The position numbers and the translations under genes were made by a program. From assembly GCF_000143885.2 (NCBI RefSeq), contig NC_018581.1, positions 3,224,001-3,288,000 on the forward strand: 64,000 nucleotides of DNA, read 5' to 3'. Origin of the DNA: Gordonia sp. KTR9 (lineage in GTDB: Bacteria; Actinomycetota; Actinomycetes; Mycobacteriales; Mycobacteriaceae). Every line of letters starts with the position of its first letter. Position 1 is the first letter of the stretch. This document shows, piece by piece, positions 17,140 through 25,631 of the stretch. The notes under the pieces were generated by a model that did not search any database, was not told where the DNA came from, and worked only from the letters and a program-made list of their open reading frames with translations.

Positions 17140-18648
17140 TCACACCGTGGACGTCTCGGTCAGCCTAGCCAAGACATTTCGGCGGATCAGCTTTCCTGTC
17201 TCGGTACGCGGTAGTTCGTCCCAATAGACGATGCGATCGGGAGTTTTGCTGCCGCGAAGGATGGTCCGTACATGGGAACGCAACTCGTCGACCCCGACGT
17301 TCACACCCGGTCGTACCACGACGACCGCCTCGATACGCTGGCCCCACTCTTCGTCGGGCACCCCGACCACGGCAACGTCCAGGACTGCGGGATGCCGGTA
17401 GAGGACCTCCTCGATCTCCGCAGGAGCAATGTTTTCCGCACCACGGATGATCGTGTCGTCCACTCGACCGCCGATGTAGAGGAATCCGTTGTCGTCGACA
17501 TAACCTTTGTCCCGGGTGTCGAAGAAACCCCCATCGTCCACAGCTCGACCGATTCCGGCATACTCCGCAGACACCTGTTCGCCGCGTACGCAGATTCTTC
17601 CCACGACTCCGACGTCGACGCGGTTGTCGTCTTCATCCCTGATCTCGAGGTCGATACCCGGAAGGACGCGTCCTACGGAGGACAGGCGCGCCCGGACGGA
17701 AGGTTCGTCGCTCGCCAGGGCTTCGCGATGGTCGTCGGGACCGAGCACCGCAACGGTTGAACTGGTTTCGGTGAGTCCGTACGCGTTCGCGAATCCCACC
17801 TCCGGCCACATCTCCAGAGCGCGTTCGATGATGGCTCCCGGCATCGGGGCCCCGCCGTAGGCGAGGTTGCGCAACGTTGGGAGATGTTTGTCCTCGTCGC
17901 TGTCGACGATCCGCGCGAGCATGGTCGGAACCACCAGAGCATTGGTCACATTCTCCGACCTGGCGACCTCTAGCCACTGCTGCGGCGTGAACTGCTCGAG
18001 CACCAGTGTCCGCCGTCCGGCGAACAGGTTCGAGATCACGTTCGCAACCGCGGCAATGTGGTACGGGGGGACGCTGACCAGCGCTGCGTCCTCCGCCGCG
18101 GCCGAGGCGAACTCGACCGACCCGAACACATACGACGTCAGGTTCTCATGGCGCAAGAGCACACCCTTGGGCGCCGAGGTGGTTCCACTCGTGTAGATGA
18201 CGACTGCCGGCCCCCCGGTGTCGGCGACCTCTCCCGCCTCCACCTCGGGATCGGTCAGGGGTTCCCCGGAAACAGCAGCGAGGAAGTCGTCGACGGCCAT
18301 CGCATCGATGCCGACTCGGGCGAGCGTCGCCACAGATTCCGGGCCCACAATCCCCAGAGCGCGAGGATGATTGGCGAGCACCCCTTCGATCTGTTCGGCA
18401 CCGAGTCGGTAGTTGACCGGAACGAGCGGAACGCCAGCTCGGGCGGCGGAGAACAACGCGATCGGGAACGACGGACCGTTCAACGACAGGTACACGACCG
18501 CGTCCGCGTTGGCCTTCCGGATCAGATCGGCTCCACGTATCGACCTGTCTCGGAGCCCGCGTGCGGTGATACCGCAATCCCTGGGACCGATGAGCACGCG
18601 GTCGCCGAAGCCGTCCACGGCCATGTCGAGCAGCATCGTGAGATTCAT
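17140..18648 (-). CDS. AMP-forming acyl-CoA synthetase
   Basis: A complete 502-residue ligase from the ATG at 18648 (MNLTMLLDMAVDGF). Motifs in order are VIYTSGTTSAPKGVLLRHEN, YGLTETSSTV, the hinge YIGGRVDDTIIRGAENI and the canonical C-terminal lysine motif PRTETGKLIRRNVL. It has the normal catalytic Lys, unlike the ligase at 9653. It lies 37 bp downstream of the 101-aa gene on the same strand. It likely activates a second acid intermediate in the pathway. Confidence 0.92.
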   Translation of the reverse strand: MNLTMLLDMAVDGFGDRVLIGPRDCGITARGLRDRSIRGADLIRKANADAVVYLSLNGPSFPIALFSAARAGVPLVPVNYRLGAEQIEGVLANHPRALGIVGPESVATLARVGIDAMAVDDFLAAVSGEPLTDPEVEAGEVADTGGPAVVIYTSGTTSAPKGVLLRHENLTSYVFGSVEFASAAAEDAALVSVPPYHIAAVANVISNLFAGRRTLVLEQFTPQQWLEVARSENVTNALVVPTMLARIVDSDEDKHLPTLRNLAYGGAPMPGAIIERALEMWPEVGFANAYGLTETSSTVAVLGPDDHREALASDEPSVRARLSSVGRVLPGIDLEIRDEDDNRVDVGVVGRICVRGEQVSAEYAGIGRAVDDGGFFDTRDKGYVDDNGFLYIGGRVDDTIIRGAENIAPAEIEEVLYRHPAVLDVAVVGVPDEEWGQRIEAVVVVRPGVNVGVDELRSHVRTILRGSKTPDRIVYWDELPRTETGKLIRRNVLARLTETSTV

Positions 18649-18685
18649 AAGCACTCCATAGTGATTGCGATCGGCGCCAGGACTG

Positions 18686-18991
18686 TCAGTCCGAGGCGGG
18701 CAGTGGCTTGGCCGTCTTCTCCGGCAACACCTTGCCGCCGAACGCCAGGGCGCCGTCGCCGGCTTTGGTGCACAACAGTTCCAACCCGCTGTCGACATCG
18801 ACATACCGCTTGCCCAGCTTCGCTCCACCGCGATGGGCCGGGTCGATCTCGCCACTGCCGCCAGGGCCCTTGCCCTCGACCATCTCGACCCCACCACATG
18901 TCAAGGACGCCGACGTCTTCGGCGCGCTGATGACAATGGCCGTGGTCGAGTCCACGACGCTGGCCAGCAATTGACCGACCTTGAGGTCCAT
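18686..18991 (-). CDS. Small conserved-looking protein, 101 aa, function unknown
   Basis: The product starts MDLKVGQLLASVVDSTTAIV after an excellent GGAGGAGAA site. It contains a single TCGGVEMVEG segment, a LELLCTKAG stretch and a basic, Lys/Pro-rich tail (LPEKTAKPLPASD). Two isolated cysteines could bind a metal or form a disulfide. I have an impression of similar proteins next to acyl-CoA ligases and dehydrogenases in actinobacteria but cannot name a family. It is the first gene before the ligase at 17140 and diverges from the SDR at 19134, so it is probably a pathway accessory protein. Confidence 0.75.
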   Translation of the reverse strand: MDLKVGQLLASVVDSTTAIVISAPKTSASLTCGGVEMVEGKGPGGSGEIDPAHRGGAKLGKRYVDVDSGLELLCTKAGDGALAFGGKVLPEKTAKPLPASD

Positions 18992-19048
18992 GATTTCTCC
19001 TCCATGAATTGTGACGCAATGCACTCGCCACCTCGCGTCATCACTATG

Positions 19049-19078
19049 GCAGACCATGAGGTCTGCATCACATAGTTA
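19049..19078. promoter_or_regulatory. Inverted repeat and degenerate operator in a divergent promoter
   Basis: GCAGACC-ATGA-GGTCTGC (19049-19066) is a perfect 7-bp inverted repeat. Immediately to the right, the minus strand reads TAACTATGTGA (19078-19068), a two-mismatch version of TAAC-N3-GTTA. Both are between the divergent 101-aa gene and SDR gene. Confidence 0.4.
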
Positions 19079-19133
19079 GCATAGTACTATAAGTCGGGGC
19101 CGAACAAGCTGCCCGCCAGACAAGGAGATGACA

Positions 19134-19892
19134 GTGAAAATCCAGGGCAAGAAAGCCGTCGTTGTCGGGGGAGCATCCGGGATGGGCCGCGCTAGCGCCG
19201 AGGCGCTCGCGTCGGCAGGTGCAACCGTCGCAATTCTCGATCGCGACGGCAGTGACGGGAAAGAGATCGCCAACGCAATCGGAGGCAGTTTCGCCGCAGT
19301 CGACATCCTCGACTACGAGGGTACCGAGCAGCAGCTTGCGGGGGCGGTCGCCGAGCTCGGCGGTCTGCACATCGCGATCAACACTGCGGGCGGTGGCACG
19401 GTAAAGAAGACGCTGGGCCGAAGCGGACCACACGACCTGGAGTCATTCCGCAGCGTCGTCGATCTGAATCTGATCTCCACGTTCAACCTCAATCGCCTTC
19501 AGGCTCAACACATGAGTGCCAACGACGCCGAGGACGACGAGCGCGGCGTCATCATCAACACATCGTCCATCGCAGCATTCGAGGGGCAGATCGGCCAGGT
19601 CGCATACACCGCGTCCAAGGCAGCGATCGCCGGCATGGCCCTGGTGATGGCCCGCGACCTGGGACCGCTCGGCATCCGCGCGATGGCGATCGCGCCAAGC
19701 CTCTTTGCGACCGGCGCGACCGCCGGCCTCACCGAGGAGCAAATCGCCCCACTGGTCGCCGACGCCGCCTTCCCCAAGCGCATGGGCCGCCCGGAGGAAT
19801 ACGCAAAACTTGCTCTTGCGATCGTCGACAACCCGATGCTCAACGGCCAGTGCCTTCGCCTGGATGCCGGGCAGCGTTTCGCCCCACGGTGA
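19134..19892 (+). CDS. Short-chain dehydrogenase, 3-hydroxyacyl-CoA dehydrogenase type
   Basis: This 252-residue SDR has a classical cofactor motif GGASGMGRA, NTAGG, an active-site Ser region (IINTSSIAAFEGQ) and the catalytic YTASK. The overall form resembles HSD17B10-type 3-hydroxyacyl-CoA dehydrogenases, which oxidise the hydration product to the 3-ketoacyl-CoA. The GTG at 19134 is favoured because AAGGAG abuts the ATG at 19128 too closely. It would fill the third step of the beta-oxidation-like cycle, which is otherwise missing from this region. Confidence 0.88.
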   Translation: MKIQGKKAVVVGGASGMGRASAEALASAGATVAILDRDGSDGKEIANAIGGSFAAVDILDYEGTEQQLAGAVAELGGLHIAINTAGGGTVKKTLGRSGPHDLESFRSVVDLNLISTFNLNRLQAQHMSANDAEDDERGVIINTSSIAAFEGQIGQVAYTASKAAIAGMALVMARDLGPLGIRAMAIAPSLFATGATAGLTEEQIAPLVADAAFPKRMGRPEEYAKLALAIVDNPMLNGQCLRLDAGQRFAPR

Positions 19893-19974
19893 GCGAGGGC
19901 TCGCCGGCATCGCGAGCTTGCCTCGCGTCCGGCGGGCGGGCCGCCCAGTTCGCCGGGGTCTCGGGATTCATATC

Positions 19975-19988
19975 TAACTGGGTTATCT
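19975..19988 (+). promoter_or_regulatory. Operator TAACTGGGTTA overlapping a leaderless promoter
   Basis: The third perfect TAAC-N3-GTTA palindrome (19975-19985) overlaps a TTATCT -10-like hexamer (19983-19988). This hexamer ends 7 nt before the ATG at 19996, and no Shine-Dalgarno is visible. A leaderless transcript, repressed by occupancy of the -10 box, is the simplest reading. Confidence 0.5.
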
Positions 19989-19995
19989 TTGTAAG

Positions 19996-20892
19996 ATGTC
20001 ATCGACCCCAGAGCTCGACCAGACCGTGGCGGGAGCCTGTCGACCGCCCCTCCGACAGGTGCTCGACCTCGAACAAATCGACAGTGACACCTCTCTTGGC
20101 CACTCGTTTGTCGAAGCATCACGGATCTACGGGGGCCAGGCGGTAGGACAGGCCGTGGTCGCGGCGGCCCGGACCGCGCCCGCGGATCGTCCCGTGCACT
20201 CGGTGCATGGGAGTTTCCTGCACCCAGGTGACCCTTCTGTACCTGTGCAGTACAACGTGAATCGGCTTCGCGACGGCGGTAGTTTCACTACCCGCGGAGT
20301 CTTGGCGGAGCAGTCCGACCGACCGATCTTCACTGCAACGGTCTCGTTTCAGCGGGTGGAGGGCGGCCTGACCCACCAGGTCCCCGTAAGTGCGCCCGCG
20401 CGATCGCCGGAAGACCTGCCCGAGTTCGACGACAGCCTGACCGCCGAGGACGCAGCGGCCGTCCCCTGGTTGTCGCACCTCCGCGGCAACGTCGCTGCGG
20501 ACTTCAAGTTTCCGGAAGAGTACCCGCGCCTGGCCAACGCGCGCGGCGAGTCGCGTCCTCCGGTTCAGCGAGCGTGGATTCGCGCATCGGAACCCTTGGG
20601 TGACGATCCCGTGGTTCACGCGGCGGCGTTCGCTTACCTCTCCGACCTGTTCTTGCTGTCGTCCGCACTCTCCCCGCACACGGTCACCATCGAGGACGAC
20701 CGACTGCAGCTGGCCAGCCTCGACCACACGGTCTGGTTTCACGAACAGTTCCGCATCGACGAATGGCGCCTCTACGAGCAAGAGGGGTCGTGGATGGGCC
20801 ACGGCCGAGGGTTGTGCCGCGGCCACCTGTATGACCGCAACGGATTGCTCCTTGCCAGCACCAGCCAGGAAGGTCTACTGCGCCTGCGCTGA
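19996..20892 (+). CDS. Acyl-CoA thioesterase II (TesB family)
   Basis: This 298-residue double-hotdog thioesterase matches the TesB layout. SRIYGGQAVGQAV is near the N-terminus, the catalytic Asp is in AFAYLSDLFLL, the Thr is in SLDHTVWFHE and the Gln is in ASTSQEGLLR. It hydrolyses medium- or long-chain acyl-CoA, freeing CoA. Such enzymes relieve CoA trapping when a pathway intermediate accumulates. It starts directly under the 19975 palindrome and its end overlaps the convergent thioesterase-like gene by 18 bp. Confidence 0.9.
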   Translation: MSSTPELDQTVAGACRPPLRQVLDLEQIDSDTSLGHSFVEASRIYGGQAVGQAVVAAARTAPADRPVHSVHGSFLHPGDPSVPVQYNVNRLRDGGSFTTRGVLAEQSDRPIFTATVSFQRVEGGLTHQVPVSAPARSPEDLPEFDDSLTAEDAAAVPWLSHLRGNVAADFKFPEEYPRLANARGESRPPVQRAWIRASEPLGDDPVVHAAAFAYLSDLFLLSSALSPHTVTIEDDRLQLASLDHTVWFHEQFRIDEWRLYEQEGSWMGHGRGLCRGHLYDRNGLLLASTSQEGLLRLR

Positions 20893-21753
20893 GCGCACCT
20901 GCGGGACTCGCAAGACTCCAATCGAATCGAAGGTGGCCACAGTGCGGCCACCGGCATCGGCGACCACTCCCCTACCCAGCTGGCGGCCGCTGCCGACGAA
21001 CACGTTGGCGATACTCATGCGGTGCCAATCGGCGAGGTCTGACGGTGCGGTGAAGGTAACCGTGTGCGCCAGAATGTTTCCCGGAACAGTCCCGCCCGCG
21101 GGTACGGCGATGCCGCGGGCTGCGACGGCGCTGTGGATCGCGGGAATCTCGGACGCGTGCGCGATCAAGGCGCGTCCCAGTGTCGCGTCGCCACGCGCCT
21201 CGGGGACTCGCATCCAGGCCTCATAATCGGCCGCATCGGCAGTGACCGATTCGCGGATCGCCCATGGGATCAACGCCCTTCTCACCTCCGACGCATGTTC
21301 GACGGACTTCGCCTCGGCGGGCGGTACGTCCCGTCGAAAATCATCCGCTTCATCGATCGTCAACATCACCGAAGCCGTGGTGAGAACGTCACCGTCCTGA
21401 CGGAACACAAGAGCCACGAACGCGAATGAGCGCCCGCTGTGGTGTCGAATGATCTCGACGTCGATTGGACGGTTCCATCGCCCGCCACGGACAAACTGCG
21501 TCTGCAGGCTCTGCACGCGCTTGCCGGGTTCACTGCGCTCGGCCAGAACGACCTGCTGTGCCAGCAGCTGACTCCCGAGGACGCCGCCGTGGCCCGAGGG
21601 AACACTGTCCACAGCAGTACGACCACCACTCGGCGGGAACCGTACATCGAGAACACGGCGAAGATCGTCCAGATCAAAAAGGGTCGGCAGCCAGCCCGGG
21701 CGATAGGGTACATCGGTCGTCGCCGCGCGGCCCGGGTGTTGAACTGTCGTCAT
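20875..21753 (-). CDS. TesB-like thioesterase family protein
   Basis: This 292-residue protein looks like a double-hotdog acyl-CoA thioesterase relative. It has GGVLGSQLLAQQVVLAE (the GG-x-x-x-Q helix region), QTQFVRGGRWNRPIDVEI and a second half ending VFVGSGRQLGRGVVADAGG. The strict TesB Asp/Thr/Gln triad is not obvious, so chemistry is uncertain. It converges on and overlaps the TesB gene by 18 bp; together they form a convergent thioesterase pair under separate promoters, each with a related palindrome upstream. Confidence 0.7.
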   Translation of the reverse strand: MTTVQHPGRAATTDVPYRPGWLPTLFDLDDLRRVLDVRFPPSGGRTAVDSVPSGHGGVLGSQLLAQQVVLAERSEPGKRVQSLQTQFVRGGRWNRPIDVEIIRHHSGRSFAFVALVFRQDGDVLTTASVMLTIDEADDFRRDVPPAEAKSVEHASEVRRALIPWAIRESVTADAADYEAWMRVPEARGDATLGRALIAHASEIPAIHSAVAARGIAVPAGGTVPGNILAHTVTFTAPSDLADWHRMSIANVFVGSGRQLGRGVVADAGGRTVATFDSIGVLRVPQVRSAQAQ

Positions 21754-21808
21754 ATTTCATATCTCCTTGGTTCTTGGAACGGTTCGACGAGGGCGACGAA
21801 CATCCTGA

Positions 21809-21833
21809 TAGTGCACATAGTAAACTATGTTTA
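21809..21833. promoter_or_regulatory. Overlapping palindromes upstream of the thioesterase-like gene
   Basis: TAGTGCAC (21809-21816) runs into CATAGT-AA-ACTATG (21816-21829), which overlaps TAAAC-TAT-GTTTA (21821-21833). The last has the AAC-N3-GTT core shared with the other sites. All lie about 60-80 bp upstream of the start at 21753. Confidence 0.5.
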
Positions 21834-21900
21834 GTTTCTCCGTACTATGCGCGAGTGGGCCGACCACCAACCCCCAGCATCAGACCCGTAGACCCGATAA

Positions 21901-23301
21901 TCACCCGTGATAGATCACTCGACCGCGGATGATGGTGCAGCGCACGGCATCCGATCCAATCGTCAGCGCTCGGTCAAGCGAACCCGCGAGCACAACCAAG
22001 TCTGCGGGCCGGCCCACCGCGACGGTTCGCGGCGGGCTCTGTGGGTGCGACAACGGGGCCAGATACATCCGCAGCGCAGCCCTCCGGTCGATGCGTTCGG
22101 CGGCTCCGACGATCCGGCCGTCGGGCGCCACCCGTGTCGCCGCGGCCGCGATGACCGACCACGGGTCGGTGGGACCGTACGGGGCATCGCTCGACAACGC
22201 AACTGCCACACCTGATTCCATCAGTGTGCGGCACCGGTACAGATCGTGGACATCGTGCGCGTCCAACCTGTCGAGGTAGTCGTCCCCACGGTCGGCGATG
22301 AACCCGGGCTGGGTGACGACGGGGATGGCGCGCCGACTCAGTTCGAGTGCGGTCTCTTCGGCAACGATCGCACCGTGCTCGATCCGGTCATCCGGATGCG
22401 CACCGACCTCGTCGAGAGCCGCCAGCAGCAGCAACAACGACTCCCGGGTGACGCAGTGCACGGCGACCCCGCGCCGGTGCTCGCGGATCTTGCGGATCTG
22501 ACGACACAGCGTCGGGAAGTCCGGCAGATCGGAATCGGCCAGCACGATCTTGCAGGGCCCGACGGTGACCGTCGGAGCTGATCCGGTGACCTCCGGTTCC
22601 ACACCCAGCAAGTGAAGGCCTTGTGGGAGCGCACCGTTCGCATGCTCGGCCAGCAGGTGGGCCAGACTGTCGTCGGGGAGGTCCGGAGTCGCGTCGGTGA
22701 CCCCGGTGATGCCGAACTGGGCGAGTTCTGCGCCCACTGCCGCCAACCCGGGTGGCCCGGCGCCGCCGATCCGCTCGCGAAGCCAGGTGTCGGCCCGCCA
22801 CACACGCCCGGTGGGTGCACCCAATGCATCTCGTTCGATCCCGGGGTGGTCACCGGAAGACAGATTCACGATCGCCGCAGCCGCCGAGTTGAAGAACCAG
22901 ACGGCGCCGCTTCGGTGCTGGAGGCGGACCGGGCGCCGGTCGTGCAGACGGTCGAGAGACGTTCGATCGAGCATACCGGCAACGGTTTCCACATAGCCGA
23001 ACCCGCGTACCCACCCGGCGTCCCCGGCGGTCGGCGCCGCAGCAAGGGCTGTCGCGAGCTCCGCAGCGCTCGTGACCTGCGGCGGCCCGCATCGCACCGA
23101 GGACGTGGCTGCCGCCAGCGCGTGGAGGTGGAGGTGATGATCGTGAAGTCCGGGAATGAGGGCACCCCCGCGGCCATCGACGACGTCAGACCCCGCCGGG
23201 TGCAATTCCTCGGCGATCTCGGTGATGACACCGTCCGTGATCGCGACGTCCCGGATACCCTCGGGAAGAGTCACATTCACGATGACCAACCGCGTCACCA
23301 C
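21901..23301 (-). CDS. Amidohydrolase 3 family metal-dependent hydrolase
   Basis: This 466-residue protein of the amidohydrolase superfamily has an N-terminal beta-sandwich/entry strand and the metal-binding HDHHLHLH (about residue 54), consistent with binding by the H-x-H motif. Further conserved points are VAVHCVTRES, RIEHGAIV and LSSDAPYGPTDPW near the C-terminal Asp. The YtcJ-like subgroup has broad substrates, so the hydrolysed bond is unknown. It overlaps the CoA-transferase gene upstream by 7 bp, so the two form an operon. Ring opening or amide/ester hydrolysis in the pathway is possible. Confidence 0.85.
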   Translation of the reverse strand: MVTRLVIVNVTLPEGIRDVAITDGVITEIAEELHPAGSDVVDGRGGALIPGLHDHHLHLHALAAATSSVRCGPPQVTSAAELATALAAAPTAGDAGWVRGFGYVETVAGMLDRTSLDRLHDRRPVRLQHRSGAVWFFNSAAAAIVNLSSGDHPGIERDALGAPTGRVWRADTWLRERIGGAGPPGLAAVGAELAQFGITGVTDATPDLPDDSLAHLLAEHANGALPQGLHLLGVEPEVTGSAPTVTVGPCKIVLADSDLPDFPTLCRQIRKIREHRRGVAVHCVTRESLLLLLAALDEVGAHPDDRIEHGAIVAEETALELSRRAIPVVTQPGFIADRGDDYLDRLDAHDVHDLYRCRTLMESGVAVALSSDAPYGPTDPWSVIAAAATRVAPDGRIVGAAERIDRRAALRMYLAPLSHPQSPPRTVAVGRPADLVVLAGSLDRALTIGSDAVRCTIIRGRVIYHG

Positions 23302-24527
23302 GGTATCCCGAGGCGAGCGAGGACGTCGACGGTGTCGCGTCCCGATGCGGGGGCCGCCGAGATCGCCGCCCGAGGCGTCGGCGCGAGCACATCAACGGCC
23401 CCCCACTCGGACTCGACGATCCACCGCTCGCGGTATCGGCGAACAGGAGGAGGCGCGGGACCGCCGATCGTGGCCGCCACGGTCGCGCGCATCGATACAT
23501 CCCACAGGACGCCGCCATTGGTCGCGCACATCGCCAGCGCGGCGGCGGTCAGTCCCGACAACGGGTCGGCGATCGCATCACCCACGAACATCATTCCGGC
23601 ATCGTCACCGACGACGAGACCCGCCGACGCCGCGACGTCATCGCCGAAACCGATGCGATCCGAATCCCGCCCCGCCGCGGTGATCGATATCCACGTGCCG
23701 CCCGAGGCCACGAACTCGGCACTGTCGAGGCCGAATCGACGCAACGCGCGCGGCCGGGAGGCCTCGATGACGATGTCGGCGGCTGCAACGAGGCGGTGCA
23801 ATGCGTCGCGTTCGCCGGGAAGGGCCGGGTCCAGGACGACGGATTCGTGACCACCATGCAGCAGCCGATAGAACCCGGCGTTGCCACGACGGGCGCCATC
23901 GGGTCGTTGCGGGGTCTCGACCTTGACAACACGCGCTCCCGCCAGTCCCAGCAGATGTGCGCACAACGGACCCGACCACAGTGCACTGAAGTCGACGACC
24001 AGCATCCCGGCGACCTCCCGCACCGCACCGGCCGGACGCTGAACCCCCCGCGACGCCGCAACGATCTCCTCGTCCCGCGCGACGCCGCCGCCGGCGATGC
24101 CGAGTAGCGTCGCCCGTTCGTCGAACTCGGCGCGGGTATGTCCGCCAACCCATTCCTGCACGGCAGGCCAGGGGTCGTCGCCGACATCCCGGCCGACCAG
24201 GGCGCCGAGCAGGGCAGGATCGTCGGGGCGGGCGCAGCTCACCGCAACCCATCCGTCAGTGGCGGGTAACAACCGTCCCGAACCGCCGGGCGTGACGGCA
24301 CCGCACCGGCGAAATCCGGTGAGCGCCGCCCGTTCGGCGAGCAGGGCGGCTCCGTCGAGATCCACCGACCCGCCGCTCGCCGCGCGCACCCAGTCCGTCA
24401 GGCGACGCGCCTGTACCGCCGCGTCGCCGAGGGGCAGGATCGGTGGCCCGTCGGACCGACCGGTCAGATGCGGTATCCCGCTTGCGGCCCAAGCACCCAA
24501 GGGGTCATGAGAAGCATCGCCGGGCAC
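23295..24527 (-). CDS. CoA-transferase family III (CaiB/BaiF) with permuted domain order
   Basis: In standard family III proteins the Rossmann-like motif comes first. Here it is in the middle: VVDFSALWSGPLCAHLLGLA at about 177-196, followed by RVVKVE. The first 150 residues (GSGRLLPATDGWVAVS, TRAEFDERATLLGIAG) resemble the segment usually found near the C-terminus. The GTG start is at 24527. Members transfer CoA between carboxylates or racemise 2-methylacyl-CoA. I recall other actinobacterial members with this order, so it is probably a subfamily trait. The gene is divergent from the crotonase at 24573 across only 45 bp. Confidence 0.8.
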   Translation of the reverse strand: MPGDASHDPLGAWAASGIPHLTGRSDGPPILPLGDAAVQARRLTDWVRAASGGSVDLDGAALLAERAALTGFRRCGAVTPGGSGRLLPATDGWVAVSCARPDDPALLGALVGRDVGDDPWPAVQEWVGGHTRAEFDERATLLGIAGGGVARDEEIVAASRGVQRPAGAVREVAGMLVVDFSALWSGPLCAHLLGLAGARVVKVETPQRPDGARRGNAGFYRLLHGGHESVVLDPALPGERDALHRLVAAADIVIEASRPRALRRFGLDSAEFVASGGTWISITAAGRDSDRIGFGDDVAASAGLVVGDDAGMMFVGDAIADPLSGLTAAALAMCATNGGVLWDVSMRATVAATIGGPAPPPVRRYRERWIVESEWGAVDVLAPTPRAAISAAPASGRDTVDVLARLGIPW

Positions 24528-24572
24528 AGGGAGATGTTACCGTCCGCACGGACAACCAGGAGGGCAACGGAT

Positions 24573-25631
24573 ATGGACACCCGCCGCATCTCAATCGACG
24601 AGCTCGCCGGCGCACCGATCATGGCGGGCGGCGAACTCTTCGGGTCGGAGGCCACGATTGCCGACCCGGTGGTAGTGGTGGATCTCGACATCCCTGTCGG
24701 GGTGAGCGGGCACATCGCGCAAGCCGCGCAGCGCGCATGCGCTTCAGAGGTCATCCTCGTGGGGACCTCTCGCCGACCGATCGACGACGCGATCCACCCC
24801 GTGGTGTCGGCGCTAGATCTCACCTACGCACCGGAAGCGGACCACCGTGAAGTCGTCGGCGCTGAGGACGTGGATCTCGCACTCGCCGGTTTCCTCGACG
24901 CCGTCCGACAATGCCCGACGGCGGCTCTGGTTGTCGCACAGGTGATTCGCGTAGCCGAACCACTCGACCCGATCCGTGCCCTCGATGTCGAGTCGTTTGC
25001 TTACTCGACACTGCAAGGAGGTCCCGAGTTCGGCCGCTGGCTGGCCGCGCGACGCGCCCAGAACCGGCCACTCCCGCCGCCCGCGCTCGACCCCGTCCTG
25101 CTCGACCGCGTCGACGACACCTTGCGCATTACCTTGAACCGGCCCGAGCGCCGCAATGCTTACGGCACGGCGCTGCGCGATGCGCTCGTGGAAGCGTTGC
25201 GGGTTGCGATCGCCGACGCGACGATCGGCCGTTTGGTCCTCGACGGGGCGGGCACCTCGTTCTGCGCCGGGGGGGACCTCGACGAATTCGGTCACATGCC
25301 CGACGCGACCACCGCGCATCTCGTCCGCACCCGCGGTGGGGCAGGTCGGCTGATGGCTGCGCTGGCCGATCGCGTCGAGGTACGGCTACACGGTCACTGC
25401 GTGGGTGCCGGTATCGAGATCCCGTCGTTCGCGACCCGCGTCGTCGCGACCCCGGACACGCATCTCCTGCTCCCCGAGGTGTCGATGGGCCTGATCCCCG
25501 GCGCCGGCGGCACCGTGAGCGTGCCCCGCCGGATCGGGCGATGGCGGGCGCTTCACCTATTCGTCACCGGCGCCGACATCGATGCCTCGCAAGCACTGTC
25601 CTGGGGGCTGATCGATGCCATCGAGGATTGA
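24573..25631 (+). CDS. Crotonase-family enoyl-CoA hydratase with N-terminal extension
   Basis: This 352-residue protein has an unassigned N-terminal region (about 1-175) and a crotonase domain after it. The crotonase domain has both catalytic glutamates (VGAGIEIPSFAT and LPEVSMGLIPGAGG), so hydration is plausible. The extension contains SRRPIDDAIHPVVSALDL and LVVAQVIRVAEPLDPIRALD and may be a degenerate crotonase-like or dimerisation module. AGGAGGG precedes the ATG by 8 nt. A GTCCG-CA-CGGAC palindrome (24542-24553) is in the short divergent gap. A deleted copy of this gene lies at 34.4 kb. Confidence 0.85.
   Translation: MDTRRISIDELAGAPIMAGGELFGSEATIADPVVVVDLDIPVGVSGHIAQAAQRACASEVILVGTSRRPIDDAIHPVVSALDLTYAPEADHREVVGAEDVDLALAGFLDAVRQCPTAALVVAQVIRVAEPLDPIRALDVESFAYSTLQGGPEFGRWLAARRAQNRPLPPPALDPVLLDRVDDTLRITLNRPERRNAYGTALRDALVEALRVAIADATIGRLVLDGAGTSFCAGGDLDEFGHMPDATTAHLVRTRGGAGRLMAALADRVEVRLHGHCVGAGIEIPSFATRVVATPDTHLLLPEVSMGLIPGAGGTVSVPRRIGRWRALHLFVTGADIDASQALSWGLIDAIED

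Noticed and set aside
22612..23850. 412-aa plus-strand open frame
   Set aside because: It is antisense to the amidohydrolase and CoA-transferase genes, both of which have family motifs.
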